Part shown: positions 21,422 to 31,200 of the stretch, in pieces
How the letters are laid out: every line of letters begins with the position of its first letter
How positions within the stretch are numbered: the stretch's first letter is position 1
Source: a virus
Length of the DNA: 34,788 nt
Virus record (IMG/VR): IMGVR_UViG_3300021364_000083
Location: 1-34,788 of that record
Strand: one strand, 5' to 3'
Notes under the pieces: model-generated
The model's database searches: none
The model's input: the letters and a program-made list of their open reading frames with translations, nothing else
Told to the model about the DNA's origin: nothing
Program-made: the position numbers and the translations under genes

Positions 21422-21844
21422 ATGAGTGATGCCCCCGTTTCTTTAGCGAGTCTAATGACTCCGAGTAAAACAGTATCTATTGATTTTCCCGGATACTCAG
21501 GAATGAAAGTAGATCTTTGTTATCTTGCTCGAGAAGAGCTACTAAAGCTACGCAAGAAATGTGTTTCTACAAAGTTCGATAGAAAAACTCGTCAGCCAGA
21601 AGAAGTTCTTGACGAAGAAAGGTTTCTTATTGAATATTGTGAAGCTGTTATTAAAGGCTGGTCAGGACTAAAGTATCGTTACCTAGAAGAGCTTCTTTTG
21701 GTAGATGTCTCAAGTCTTGACGCCGACGATGAACTAGCTTATACAAAAGATAATGCAGAGTTGCTTATGAGGAACTCTTCAACTTTTGATACATGGGTTA
21801 CTGAAACAGTGGGTGACCTTGAAAATTTTACGAGCAACAAGTAG
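21422..21844 (+). CDS. Tail assembly chaperone, short form (gpG-like)
   Basis: This 140-residue protein occupies the slot of lambda gpG, between the tube and tape measure genes. It starts MSDAPVSLASLMTPSKTVSI, then DLCYLAREELLKLRKKC and DEERFLIEYCEAVIKGWSGL, a helical layout known in this class. The normal stop is TAG 21842-21844. A -1 slippery site lies four codons before it, so a fraction of ribosomes should make the longer form (21422-22260). In lambda the two forms cover the tape measure before tube assembly. The same role is inferred here. Confidence 0.8.
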   Translation: MSDAPVSLASLMTPSKTVSIDFPGYSGMKVDLCYLAREELLKLRKKCVSTKFDRKTRQPEEVLDEERFLIEYCEAVIKGWSGLKYRYLEELLLVDVSSLDADDELAYTKDNAELLMRNSSTFDTWVTETVGDLENFTSNK

Positions 21845-22260
21845 CTGAAGTAGAGAAGCTACTTGAACGATATGTAACTAGTTCTAGTCAGATAGACGTA
21901 GAAAAATATCTACGTATATGTGAACAACTTGGTCAAGAACCTGATCCTGCCAAAATGCCGCTGGACTCTTCGGATTTTCCTGAAGAAGTTCAAGTGGCAT
22001 TTTTTATATTTTCACTTCTGCCTGACTATTGGGAAGGAATGTCAGGAACTTATATGGGCAAAGTATGGGCAGGAGTAGATTATTTATTTAATATTTATGA
22101 GATAGATAATGTAAAAACAATATTCTTTTTTATGAAATTATATGAAGGAATAATAATTAAGCACAGAGCAGAAGAATCAGAACGAAAACGAAAAGCAGAA
22201 GAAAGAAAGTCAAAATCTGCAGGAGGTGGAAAAACATACACCCATAATGTTCGTGGCTAA
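21422..22260 (+). CDS. Tail assembly chaperone, frameshifted long form (gpGT-like)
   Basis: Translation would read 21422-21829, slip back one base, and continue in the -1 frame to the stop at 22258-22260. The product has about 279 residues (136 before the slip, 143 after). The junction reads DLENF then YEQQVAEVEKLLERY. The -1 frame is open from 21823 and reads as natural protein (YLRICEQLGQEPDPA, FPEEVQVAFFIFSLLPDYWE). The ATG at 21955 in that frame has no ribosome site, so independent expression is unlikely. The C-terminal extension ends in a Lys/Glu-rich helix. It would correspond to the lambda T domain that recruits tube subunits to the tape measure. Confidence 0.8.
21823..21865 (+). promoter_or_regulatory. 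-1 programmed frameshift signal: slippery heptamer, spacer, stem-loop
   Basis: The heptamer A AAT TTT (21823-21829, zero-frame phasing) fits X XXY YYZ. Eight bases later a 9-bp perfect stem begins: CAAGTAGCT (21838-21846) pairs with AGCTACTTG (21857-21865) around a 10-base loop. The zero-frame stop TAG (21842-21844) lies within the stem. Spacing, phase and stem size all match known -1 frameshift signals in tail chaperone genes. Confidence 0.85.
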
Positions 22261-25200
22261 TGGCAAAAAATAAAGTCTATATAGATATTGTAGTCGATGA
22301 TAAGGGTACTACAAAAAAAGTAGCTGTAGACGCGACTACTTTAGGTTCCTCTTTAGATAAAGCAAGCAAATCCAGCCGTACTTTTGATAGAAATTTAAAG
22401 GGAGCAGCACAAGCTTCTGCTAACGGCTCTAAAAACTTCTCAAAAATGGCTCAGGGAATGACCGGAGGCCTTGTTCCTGCTTATGCTGCTTTTGCTGCTC
22501 AAATTTTTGCTCTAACTGCCGCCTTCGGGTTTTTAAAGAGGGCTGCCGACTTAGAAAATTTAAGAAAATCACAAGTAAACTTTGCCCAATCTTCTGGACT
22601 AGCAATTAAATCTCTTACAGGACAACTACGAGAAGCATCAGGAGGAATGTTAGGCTTTCAAGAAGCTGCTCAAGCCGCTGCTATTGGTGTTGCAAAAGGA
22701 TTCAGTGGCCTACAGCTCGAGCAGCTAACGGAAGGCGCCGCAAAAGCAGCAGGATCTTTAGGTAGGGGATTTGACGATACATTTGATAGACTTCTTAGAG
22801 GCGTTTCTAAAGCAGAACCAGAATTATTAGACGAACTAGGTATTACTTTAAGGCTCGAAGAAGCCACGCAACGATATGGAGACGCTATTGGCAAATCAAA
22901 AGATGAATTAACTGCAGCAGAACGAAGCCAAGCAGTGTTTAATGAAACAATGAGACAATTAAATGCTACTTTTGGTGACCAAGATAAATATGTAAACCCT
23001 TTTATAATTTTATCTAAAACATTTGAAGATATTATACAAAAAATACAAACTAAACTTCTTCCCGCTTTTACGGCCTTTGCAAATGTTATAAATCAGAATG
23101 CGACTGCAGCTGCAGTAGCTTTTGGCGCTCTCGCAACTATTATTCTTGCTAATATTGCGGGTCTCGGTCCCGCTCTTAAATCTGTAATGGTAGGATTAGG
23201 TTCTGGATTTATGAGCAGCTCTCGTAGTATACGAGATACTTTTACAGGACTTACAGGAGCTGTGGGAAGCGGAATTAGTAGAGCTGCAAAAGCAGCAGTA
23301 TATGAAATTGAATTTGCAGAATTAGAACTTACTGAAAGACTTGAAAAGTTAGGGGGTGCAAATGTTAAAGGTGCTGCGGGTAAATTGCAAGCAGGTGGAG
23401 TAAGTAGTGTAACTGTAGGTAAGTTAGCTGCAGGAGAAGAAGTAACCCCCCGTGCACTAGGCCGGCTAAAGAAAGACCTACAAAGAGTACGAAAAGAGCT
23501 ACAAGATACTGGAAAAGTTGCAAAAGGGGCTTTTGCTGGAGCAACTTTAGAAGCCGTAGATGACTTAGAGGCAGAAATTGCAAAAATAGGTAAAACTACT
23601 CTAAGCACTAAAGAAAAAATTCAAAAAGCATTTGGAAAAGGCACAGTTAATGCTCTTGATAGAGTATCTAGGGCTGCAAAGACGACTGGGAAAGCATTTG
23701 TACTCGTAGGAAAGGGAGCAAGAATAGCTGGAAATGCTATAAAAGGTATGACAAGAATAGCTACTAAACTATTTTTAGTTGCGGGAGTTGTTTCAGCAAT
23801 TATAACTGCCTTTGAGAAATTAGCTACTACTCCGATTACTGTAATAGACGGATTTAAGTCTTTTCTTACTGGGCTCGCAAAAGGTCTTCAAATAGCTTTA
23901 AACTTATTTGCAGATGGATTAAATGCTCTTTTAGATAATTCTGTGGTAAGAAAACTATTAGGTATAGATGAGGGCGATAGAGTTGTAGGTAGATTTACTT
24001 TCGCAGACGGTATTGACAAGAAATTAGATGCTTTAGAAAAGAAAGCTCTTGCAGTTTTTGGACTAGAGAGAGGAGATCTAGAAAAAATTGAAAAAAAGAC
24101 TAGAGGGCAGCAAGAGCAGGAAGAGGCTGTTGCAAATTTACGAGATAGATATTCAGAATTACGAACAGAAATAGATACTATTACAGAAGGTATTAAAGCT
24201 CAACAAGACCCTTTTAAAAAGACCGCACAAATTGCAACAGCAATTGCAACTCTTCCAATTGAAGGGGCCTTAAAAAAAGCCGCAGAATCTGGTGATTTTG
24301 GCACAGTATTTGAAGATATTTTAGGAGATGTAGACCTTAGTTCTTTAGGGGAGCCTTTCGCAACCGCAGTAGCAGAAAAAAATATTCCTAAGATTCAAGA
24401 GCTTAGTAGTGCCGCAACCACCTACAATGCAAGTCTAGCTTCAATTAATGATGCCGCTGCAAGTTTAAAACAAAATATTGGAACAGGAGACCCTCTTGGT
24501 GCAGAAATTCTTCTAGGCCAATTAATAGCCGCTGCAAAAGCCGGAGACGAAGCGGCGGCGACTCTTGGCAGAGACGGAGGAATACTTGATCTTTTAAGTA
24601 GAAATGCAGGAACAGATGCAGAGGGGTTATTTGCAAGTTTACAAAGAATAAGATTAGAAATGGACGCTATTGCAGACGACCGATCTGCTCTTCAAATAGC
24701 TCAAGTTAGGCAATCAAGAGCGCCAGGAGCCGTAGGTCGACAACAAGGATTAGACTTTGCAGCACAAGAGGCTGTACTCGCAGTACGCGAGAAAACAAAA
24801 GCATTAGAGCAATTTCAACTTGTAAATGAAAATCTTACTGCAAAGGAAAAATTAGAACATGACCAAGAAGTAGCACGAAGACAACGAGAAATAGCATTAC
24901 TCCAAGAAAAAGCAAATGTAGCCAGCACTAATGCAACAGAAATAGGGCAGCTTGGAATAGCTGTAGGAAATTCTATGGCTTCTAGCATGCAATCAGCTTT
25001 TGATGGGCTAATACAAGGGACTATGAGTGCGAAAGAAGCGTTCGGAAATATGGCAAAAAGTATGCTACAAGCAATAGCAAAAGTTATTTCAGAACTACTT
25101 GTTGCAAAATTATTGACAGCAGCTTTGGGATCGACAGGGCCTCTTGCAGGTTTTGGATCTTTTCTAGGAATTGGAGCAAGAACAGGTGGTATGTTTGAAC

Positions 25201-25517
25201 CTGTTCCTGGATATGCTACTGGAGGAATTGCAAGAGGAAGAAACGCAGGGTACCCTGCAATTCTTCATGGAACAGAAGCTGTTGTGCCTCTTCCAAATGG
25301 TAAGTCTATCCCTGTAGAAATGCAAAACGGAGGAGGACAGACAAATAACGTTACTGTAAATGTAAGTGTAGATTCTGATGGCAATGCTCAAAGAAATTCT
25401 CAACAATCAAGCATGCAAGGCGGCAATCTTGGAAATGCAATTGCAGTAGCAGTACAAAAAGAATTGCAAAATCAAAAAAGATCGGGGGGAATTCTTAATC
25501 CCTACGGAGCAGCATAA
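22260..25517 (+). CDS. Tape measure protein
   Basis: This 1085-residue protein starts on a TAATG overlap with the chaperone frame. It has the typical tape measure layout: a long helical, Ala/Lys/Glu-rich body, hydrophobic segments (LVPAYAAFAAQIFALTAAFG near residue 70, AVAFGALATIILANIAGLG near 285, IATKLFLVAGVVSAIITAF near 500), and a C-terminal region with GYATGGIARGRNAGYPAILH, TEAVVPLPNGKSIPVEM and repeated Gly/Asn/Gln. The final AVVPLPNG motif is a well-known mark of siphophage tape measures. Using the usual 0.15 nm per residue, it would predict a tail of roughly 160 nm. Its helices are covered by the two chaperone forms during assembly. Confidence 0.92.
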   Translation: MAKNKVYIDIVVDDKGTTKKVAVDATTLGSSLDKASKSSRTFDRNLKGAAQASANGSKNFSKMAQGMTGGLVPAYAAFAAQIFALTAAFGFLKRAADLENLRKSQVNFAQSSGLAIKSLTGQLREASGGMLGFQEAAQAAAIGVAKGFSGLQLEQLTEGAAKAAGSLGRGFDDTFDRLLRGVSKAEPELLDELGITLRLEEATQRYGDAIGKSKDELTAAERSQAVFNETMRQLNATFGDQDKYVNPFIILSKTFEDIIQKIQTKLLPAFTAFANVINQNATAAAVAFGALATIILANIAGLGPALKSVMVGLGSGFMSSSRSIRDTFTGLTGAVGSGISRAAKAAVYEIEFAELELTERLEKLGGANVKGAAGKLQAGGVSSVTVGKLAAGEEVTPRALGRLKKDLQRVRKELQDTGKVAKGAFAGATLEAVDDLEAEIAKIGKTTLSTKEKIQKAFGKGTVNALDRVSRAAKTTGKAFVLVGKGARIAGNAIKGMTRIATKLFLVAGVVSAIITAFEKLATTPITVIDGFKSFLTGLAKGLQIALNLFADGLNALLDNSVVRKLLGIDEGDRVVGRFTFADGIDKKLDALEKKALAVFGLERGDLEKIEKKTRGQQEQEEAVANLRDRYSELRTEIDTITEGIKAQQDPFKKTAQIATAIATLPIEGALKKAAESGDFGTVFEDILGDVDLSSLGEPFATAVAEKNIPKIQELSSAATTYNASLASINDAAASLKQNIGTGDPLGAEILLGQLIAAAKAGDEAAATLGRDGGILDLLSRNAGTDAEGLFASLQRIRLEMDAIADDRSALQIAQVRQSRAPGAVGRQQGLDFAAQEAVLAVREKTKALEQFQLVNENLTAKEKLEHDQEVARRQREIALLQEKANVASTNATEIGQLGIAVGNSMASSMQSAFDGLIQGTMSAKEAFGNMAKSMLQAIAKVISELLVAKLLTAALGSTGPLAGFGSFLGIGARTGGMFEPVPGYATGGIARGRNAGYPAILHGTEAVVPLPNGKSIPVEMQNGGGQTNNVTVNVSVDSDGNAQRNSQQSSMQGGNLGNAIAVAVQKELQNQKRSGGILNPYGAA

Positions 25518-25939
25518 TGTCAAGTTATCAATTTACAATACCTGCTTCAGCCTTCACGGAGCTAACTAGTGATAAAATTATTACAGCGGATAAAGGACTT
25601 TCTAGGCAGGTTTCTTATAGTGTTTTAACTGCGAAATTCGGAGATGGATATGAGCAGAGAGGCCTTAATGGTATTAATAATAAACAGGAACAAATATCTA
25701 TATCATTTAATAATAGACCTTATCGTGAAGGTAATTTAATTGCTGCATTTTTTGATAGCAAGGCAGCCTTAAACTTTCAGCTATCTATTACTAATAATAA
25801 AGATATTGAAGCCTCCTCCCCTACATTAACAACAGAAACAGTTAGAGTAGCTTGCGATAGTTACAACTTAGTATATGTAAATGATACTACTATTTCAATT
25901 CAAGCGCAGTTTAGAAGAGTATATGAGCCCGCCGCATGA
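25517..25939 (+). CDS. Minor tail protein, gpM-like
   Basis: This 140-residue protein follows the tape measure on a 1-base overlap, exactly the lambda gpH-gpM order. It contains VLTAKFGDGYEQRGLNGINN, the mark of the lambda gpM/Phage_min_tail family (KFGDGYEQR..GIN), then ISISFNNRPY and a terminal IQAQFRRVYEP. It forms part of the tail tip, near the end of the tape measure. Length is similar to lambda gpM (109) with a small extension. The stop TGA overlaps the next ATG by 4 bases. Confidence 0.87.
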   Translation: MSSYQFTIPASAFTELTSDKIITADKGLSRQVSYSVLTAKFGDGYEQRGLNGINNKQEQISISFNNRPYREGNLIAAFFDSKAALNFQLSITNNKDIEASSPTLTTETVRVACDSYNLVYVNDTTISIQAQFRRVYEPAA

Positions 25940-26817
25940 CAGATATAATTGATACAGTTCAAACTACGGAACTTGATGACGCTTATGTAGAGCTATTTGA
26001 TATTACATTAAACTACCCTGGGGGCTCTACTGTAATTCATTTAGTTGACGGGCTTGATGCAGACCAAAATAACTTATATTTTCCTTACCCTGCAGGAGGG
26101 GATACTAGAACTTTTGAACAATATTTAGCTACCCCAATAGGCCTAGAGGGGTTCTCCATAAGTTCTTCAGGAGCTCAAAATAGGCCAAACTTAACAGTCG
26201 CGAATGTAGCATCTTTAGCTCGAAGTATAACAGATAATTCAAATACTGACTCAATAGAAAATGAGACTAATATAGATACTATTTTGTCAGGATTAAATAT
26301 TACAAAAAATGAAGATATACTAGGATCCTTAGTAACCCATAGAAGAACTCTACTAAAAAATACTTTTGTAAAATTATCTGGAAGTATGTATTTATATGGG
26401 GATAGAAGCACCGTCGTAGCCTCTCCTCCTGTTCCTAAAGAATTTCCAACCGCAAAGTACGTATTAGATAGAGTTGCTGCAGAAAACCATCTTATTGTCC
26501 AGTTTGAACTATCTAGCCCCTTCGATGTTCAAGGTTTAAAAATACCTAATAGGTATGTTATAGGAAAATACTGTCCTTGGGACTATAGAGGTGCAGCCGG
26601 GGGGCTCGATACTTCTGTTAAGTCCGGGTGCACTTATAATGATAGTAGATATTTTGATATAGATGGTAATTCAGTAGGTACTTTAGCTGCCGATGTTTGT
26701 GGCAAAACAATTGAAGCATGTAAACTAAGATTTCATCCTATAGTTTCAGGGGAACACACCGAAATAGATGTTCCATTGCCTTTTGGAGGCTTCCCAGGAA
26801 GTAGAAAGTTTAAGTGA
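25936..26817 (+). CDS. Minor tail protein, gpL-like with four cysteines
   Basis: This 293-residue protein is in the lambda gpL position and has its layout: a beta-rich N-terminal domain (VELFDITLNYPGGSTVIHLV, then LEGFSISSSGAQNRPNLTVA) and a C-terminal domain with KYCPWDYRG (Cys213), KSGCTYND (Cys232), ADVCGK (Cys255) and EACKLRFH (Cys262). The PFGGFPG ending is also typical. In lambda gpL four such cysteines bind an iron-sulphur cluster. The spacing here allows the same. It joins the tail tip hub and the K, I and J-like proteins. It is longer than lambda gpL (232) mainly in the middle. Confidence 0.88.
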   Translation: MTDIIDTVQTTELDDAYVELFDITLNYPGGSTVIHLVDGLDADQNNLYFPYPAGGDTRTFEQYLATPIGLEGFSISSSGAQNRPNLTVANVASLARSITDNSNTDSIENETNIDTILSGLNITKNEDILGSLVTHRRTLLKNTFVKLSGSMYLYGDRSTVVASPPVPKEFPTAKYVLDRVAAENHLIVQFELSSPFDVQGLKIPNRYVIGKYCPWDYRGAAGGLDTSVKSGCTYNDSRYFDIDGNSVGTLAADVCGKTIEACKLRFHPIVSGEHTEIDVPLPFGGFPGSRKFK

Positions 26818-27500
26818 TTGATGAAATAAAAGAGCATTTTGAAAAAGAATATCCAAGAGAGGGATGCGGAGTAATAGGAATTGTAAAAGGAAGAAAAAAA
26901 TGGTTTCCATGTACAAATATAGCAGATAATGATCAAGATTTTATTATGTCCTCTGATGATTACTTTAACATTGTAAAAACAGCAGATATATTAGCCATTG
27001 TACATAGTCACCCTGATGCAGAAAATACCGCAAGTCCTTATGATATTAAAAATTGCAACGCTTTAGGAATACCTTATTGGATTTTTAGTTACCCTGATAT
27101 GGAATTAAATATCGTAGAGCCAGAAGAAAGAACGTATCCCTTAATTGGTAGAGAATATGAATTTGGAGTTACAGATTGTTTCGAAGCAATGAGGGACTAC
27201 TTAAAAGAACAAAATATAGAAATTCCGCCAAGAGTTCCATTTGAAGATAATTGGTGGGAAAATGAGTTAGATTATTTTTCAGAAGATATTATTAAAAATT
27301 GGGGAGGAGTAAAAGTAGATACTCCCCAAAAAAATGATGTACTTATATTTAAAGTAAAAGCAGATGTACCAGACCATTGTGGGGTGTACCTGGGGAATGA
27401 TATTTTCTTTCATCATGCAGAGAATAGACTATCTTGCAGAGAGAATTTATACCCCTTCTGGGCAAAGTATATAGTAGGAATTTATAGACATGTTGCGTAA
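26814..27500 (+). CDS. Tail tip protein gpK-like with JAMM and NlpC/P60 domains
   Basis: GTG at 26814 overlaps the previous stop. This 228-residue protein has two domains. The N-terminal half is a JAMM/MPN metallopeptidase: Glu16 in REGCGV, then H-S-H-P...S-P-Y-D (His64, His66, Ser74, Asp77), the full HxHx7SxxD motif. The C-terminal half is NlpC/P60-like: Cys122 in GVTDCFEAMRDYL and His188 in PDHCGVYLG, followed by FFHHAEN. Lambda gpK has the same pair. In virions such proteins may cleave peptidoglycan cross-links during DNA entry or process tip proteins during assembly. All catalytic residues appear intact. Confidence 0.9.
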   Translation: MIDEIKEHFEKEYPREGCGVIGIVKGRKKWFPCTNIADNDQDFIMSSDDYFNIVKTADILAIVHSHPDAENTASPYDIKNCNALGIPYWIFSYPDMELNIVEPEERTYPLIGREYEFGVTDCFEAMRDYLKEQNIEIPPRVPFEDNWWENELDYFSEDIIKNWGGVKVDTPQKNDVLIFKVKADVPDHCGVYLGNDIFFHHAENRLSCRENLYPFWAKYIVGIYRHVA

Positions 27501-28218
27501 AGTATATTTAGATGGGGAAATGGCTCGTAAATTTGGACCTGAATTTACAATATATGCAAATTCTGTAGGAGATGTTTTCGAAAATCTTGCTTGCAACTTT
27601 CCAGAAATGAGGCAATACTTAATTGATTGTCACGAAGATAACATCGGATTTCTGTGCCAAGTAGGAGATTCAGGGCTACAAGAAGAAAAAGAACTACTTT
27701 TATCTATGGAAGAAGGAGATATTTATATTTCTCCACAGCCAGCAGGCTCTAAAAGCGGCTTAGGAAAAATACTAGCAGCCATTGCTATTGTGGCTTTAGT
27801 AGCTGTAGGGGGAGCAATTATTGCGGGAGGAGGTTTAACAGCTTTGGGAGGAGGCCTAGGGGCATTACAAGCAGGTTTGGCTTATGCAGCAAGCACTTGG
27901 GTAGGGTTAGCAGTTTTGGGTATTGCTGTAAACTTGGCCTTAACAGGACTACAGCAAATGATGGCTCCGGATCCCTCTGTAGATGACTTTAACACTGACA
28001 GAGAGACTTCATATCTTTTTAGAGGGGCTGAACAAACAATATTAGAAGGAGACCCTGTTCCTGTAGTCTATGGACAATTAAGAGTTCCAGGTAGACCAAT
28101 AGGTTTCGAGCTTAGAAACAAAGACAATGTTTACTATAATCATACTTATAATGGAGGACGTCGTGGAGGCGGTCCTGGGTGGCAACAGACTAAAGATTTT
28201 AATTTCGTTATACGATAA
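27490..28218 (+). CDS. Tail assembly protein gpI-like
   Basis: This 242-residue protein starts within the previous gene. The N-terminal 80 residues (MLRKVYLDGEMARKFG, ending EGDIYISPQPAG) resemble the ubiquitin-like fold of lambda gpI. A Gly/Ala/Val/Leu-rich hydrophobic region of about 70 residues follows (ILAAIAIVALVAVGGAIIAG onward), then LEGDPVPVVYGQLRVPG, the diagnostic gpI motif, and a Gly-rich tail. gpI assists assembly of the J-like tip protein and may be absent from mature virions. The order K-I-J is as in lambda. Confidence 0.88.
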   Translation: MLRKVYLDGEMARKFGPEFTIYANSVGDVFENLACNFPEMRQYLIDCHEDNIGFLCQVGDSGLQEEKELLLSMEEGDIYISPQPAGSKSGLGKILAAIAIVALVAVGGAIIAGGGLTALGGGLGALQAGLAYAASTWVGLAVLGIAVNLALTGLQQMMAPDPSVDDFNTDRETSYLFRGAEQTILEGDPVPVVYGQLRVPGRPIGFELRNKDNVYYNHTYNGGRRGGGPGWQQTKDFNFVIR

Positions 28219-28236
28219 AGTAGAGAGAACGACTAC

Positions 28237-31200
28237 ATGGCAACCCCAATAAAAAGTAATCAGCAGCACATTTTTCTTCATGATGCTATTTGTGAAGGCC
28301 CCATTGACGGTTTGGTTTATGGAGATTCTTCCGTATTTTTAAATAATGCTAGAATGCGTGATATTTCTCCAGATGCTGCTTTTCGTCCTTTAAATGGAAA
28401 AGCTAGTGCTGGGAGTATAGGTAATCAATGTAATTTTAGCGTACAAGGCCTTTCTATTCCTTCAGCCTATGTCGGGGCGCCTAAAAATGATAATTACTTA
28501 ATAGTAAGAAGACAAGGTATAGATAAAACAACAGGCACGACCGCCGGGTATACTGCTGCTAGTAAAACATTTACTATTTCAGGTAGTGGTTTTACTAGTG
28601 ATTATACTACGGCTAACAGTGATTTTAAATTAATAGCATTAGTTGACGCTTCTAATACTGTAATTTTGTTGGGAGAAGGAGAATATGTTTCTAGTACGAG
28701 TATTAAAGTAACACCGTTATCTCCTTTGGCCCCATATGAAATTGCCAGAATTAGAAATGCGAGTTATAATATTCAATTGCTTGAAAGCTTAAAGATTACA
28801 AATATCTCAACAACTACTATTACTACTGCTACTCAACCCGCTCTAGGGGACTCTACTGCAAATACTCCTTCTAGTTATTATACTTTTTTCATTTCTGGAT
28901 CTATTGAGCCAGACCCTGAAGATTTAGACACAGATGACCCAGCAAAACTTACAAGTTCCTCTGTTCAATTTAGAGTCGGGTCTTCTATTCAAGATCCTAT
29001 TGTAGAATTAAATGGAGTAGGTGGAGGAACCCCCTATCCCGGTAATTTAAATGATATTTCAGGAGGCGGTGCGAATTTAAAGCAATTAGATGTTGCCGCA
29101 TATAACGCTTCTGCAACTACCGATTCTTGGGAAGAAATTTATCCAAACTTCACTCCTTACAGCACCTCATATTACCCAGACGGAGAAAATATTGCACAAG
29201 AAGGAGCTACTGCTCCCACCCTTATACCAAGCAGTGCCTTTGGACTAAGCTCAACTACTGTTAAAACAGCAGATGAGCTTAGAGTATCTATTTCTTACAA
29301 TGCGTTCTATGTTATTGATAAAAGTGATGGAGAAGAGTACAATAATAATGCAGCATACTTATTTCAGATAAGACTTAAAAAACCTGGAGAAGCCACTTTT
29401 GAGGAAAAGTGGAGAAATGCGTTTAATGATGGAACGGGTAATGCTGTAGGTCAAGTATATCACACTGGCAAACATAAAAGTGCTATTTCTTTTGAGCACT
29501 ATATAGATCTTACAGCATTTAAGCCTTTTGATGATTTTCAAGTCCGAGTAACTAGACTTACTCGACATAAAGGTAGGGGAATTGCAAATAATAGGTCAGA
29601 CACAGGAGAAGATAGGGAGCAAGGGGATGCTACTTCTAGTATTTCAGTACTTACTGCAGTTAATAAAGATAAGTTTTCTTATCCGTATACTGCACATGCA
29701 GGAGTATTTTTAGATTCTAGAGAGTTTTCTAATGTGCCTAAAAGAAGCTATGAAATTAGGGGCTTAAAAGTTCGAGTTCCTAAAGGCTATATCCCTAGAG
29801 AATATTCTAGTGCTACAGGGACTGGAGGAGTCACTATTCCAGTATACCCAGAATTTTGGGATGGAACTCTTAGTGATGAGCTTTATTATACTGATAATCC
29901 TGCATGGATTTTTTACGATATAGTTGTAAATGATAGATTTGGAGCAGGAGAGTGGGTTAAAAAAGAAAATATAGATTTATACGCTTTATACAGAGTTTCT
30001 AAATATTGTGATGAACTTGTAGAAGATGGCAGAAATAGTTATGAACCTCGTTTTAGAGCAAACCTATATTTGTCAAAAGCTACCGATGTTTACAAAGTAT
30101 TAAAAGATATGGCAACTATATTTACCTCCTTAGTATATTGGATGGACGGTAAAATGACGACAGTCTTAGATGCTCCTGCAGATCCGATCTATCAATTTTC
30201 AAAAGGAAATGTTATTGACGGAATGTTTAGCTATGAAACTTCCGGACAAAAAACTCGTATTAATCAAGTAGTTGTTACTTGGAATGATCCTGCTCTTAAT
30301 TATGAGCAGTCCGCTTTAGTTGTCGAGGATAGAGCCGCAATAATAGAAGCCGGTCAAATTATAAAAGAAGACGCAATGGCTTTTGGATGTACTTCTGAAG
30401 GTCAAGCTCGTCGATACGGAAAGTGGAAACTATGGACAGCTAAAGCACAGACCGAAGTGGTTACGTTTGCAACTTCTTTTGAGGGATTGTTTGTTAAACC
30501 TGGAGACGTAATCCAAATACAAGACTCTGATAGATATGGAAGAAAAATAAGTGGCAGAATAAAAAATATAACAGATACTGCCGCTACTGTGGATGGAAAC
30601 GGAAATGTAACTGACAATGGAAGTACAGAAATAGAGTTTGATCGTTCTATAACTCTTACTAGTACTTTAAATTATGAACTTGCAGTTTTAATTACTAAAC
30701 CTGCAGGTGTATATATGGGTAAAGATACTGTAACTGTAACCGCAGATATTAGTGGAAATAATGGGGGCACATATTCTAAGGGAGATATAATTACGCATGC
30801 TTGGATAGCGGCAACTGGAGGTGGTCGATCTCATTCTGCTATTGATACAGCAGAAAAAGCTGCAAACGCTTATACTGAGAGTTCTGATGGAGTTCACTTA
30901 TCTTTAAATTGGACAGAGGAATCTTATGTAAAAACTTATGATATAAGTGAGACTACGGGACCTAACTCAAGTGTAAATACTACTGAATCTATATCTCTTA
31001 AAGCAGACTTACCTCAAAATGGCTCTGTATGGATGCTAACGGAAAAAAGTGGGAATACTCCCACTGTGGGTTCTCCTGATTTATATAAAGTTTTAAGTAT
31101 AACTCAAGATCAATCTAATATTTATAGTATTACAGCAGTTGAATGGAGTCTAGACAAATTTACCTATGTAGACGACCCAGATTCTGTAATAGATATTGAA

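Noticed and set aside
21717-21745. TTGACG with TATACA 17 bases downstream inside the tail chaperone gene
   Set aside because: Both hexamers deviate from consensus and lie in coding sequence ahead of the frameshift site. There is no independent gene to serve.
21955-22260. A stand-alone 101-residue protein starting at ATG 21955
   Set aside because: No ribosome site precedes it and the frame is open far upstream of the ATG with natural-looking protein. It is better explained as the 3' part of a -1 frameshift product.
23093-23608. Open frame of 171 codons on the - strand within the tape measure gene
   Set aside because: It is a shadow of the Ala/Lys-rich coding sequence of the tape measure, has low-complexity composition, and would be the only substantial - strand gene.
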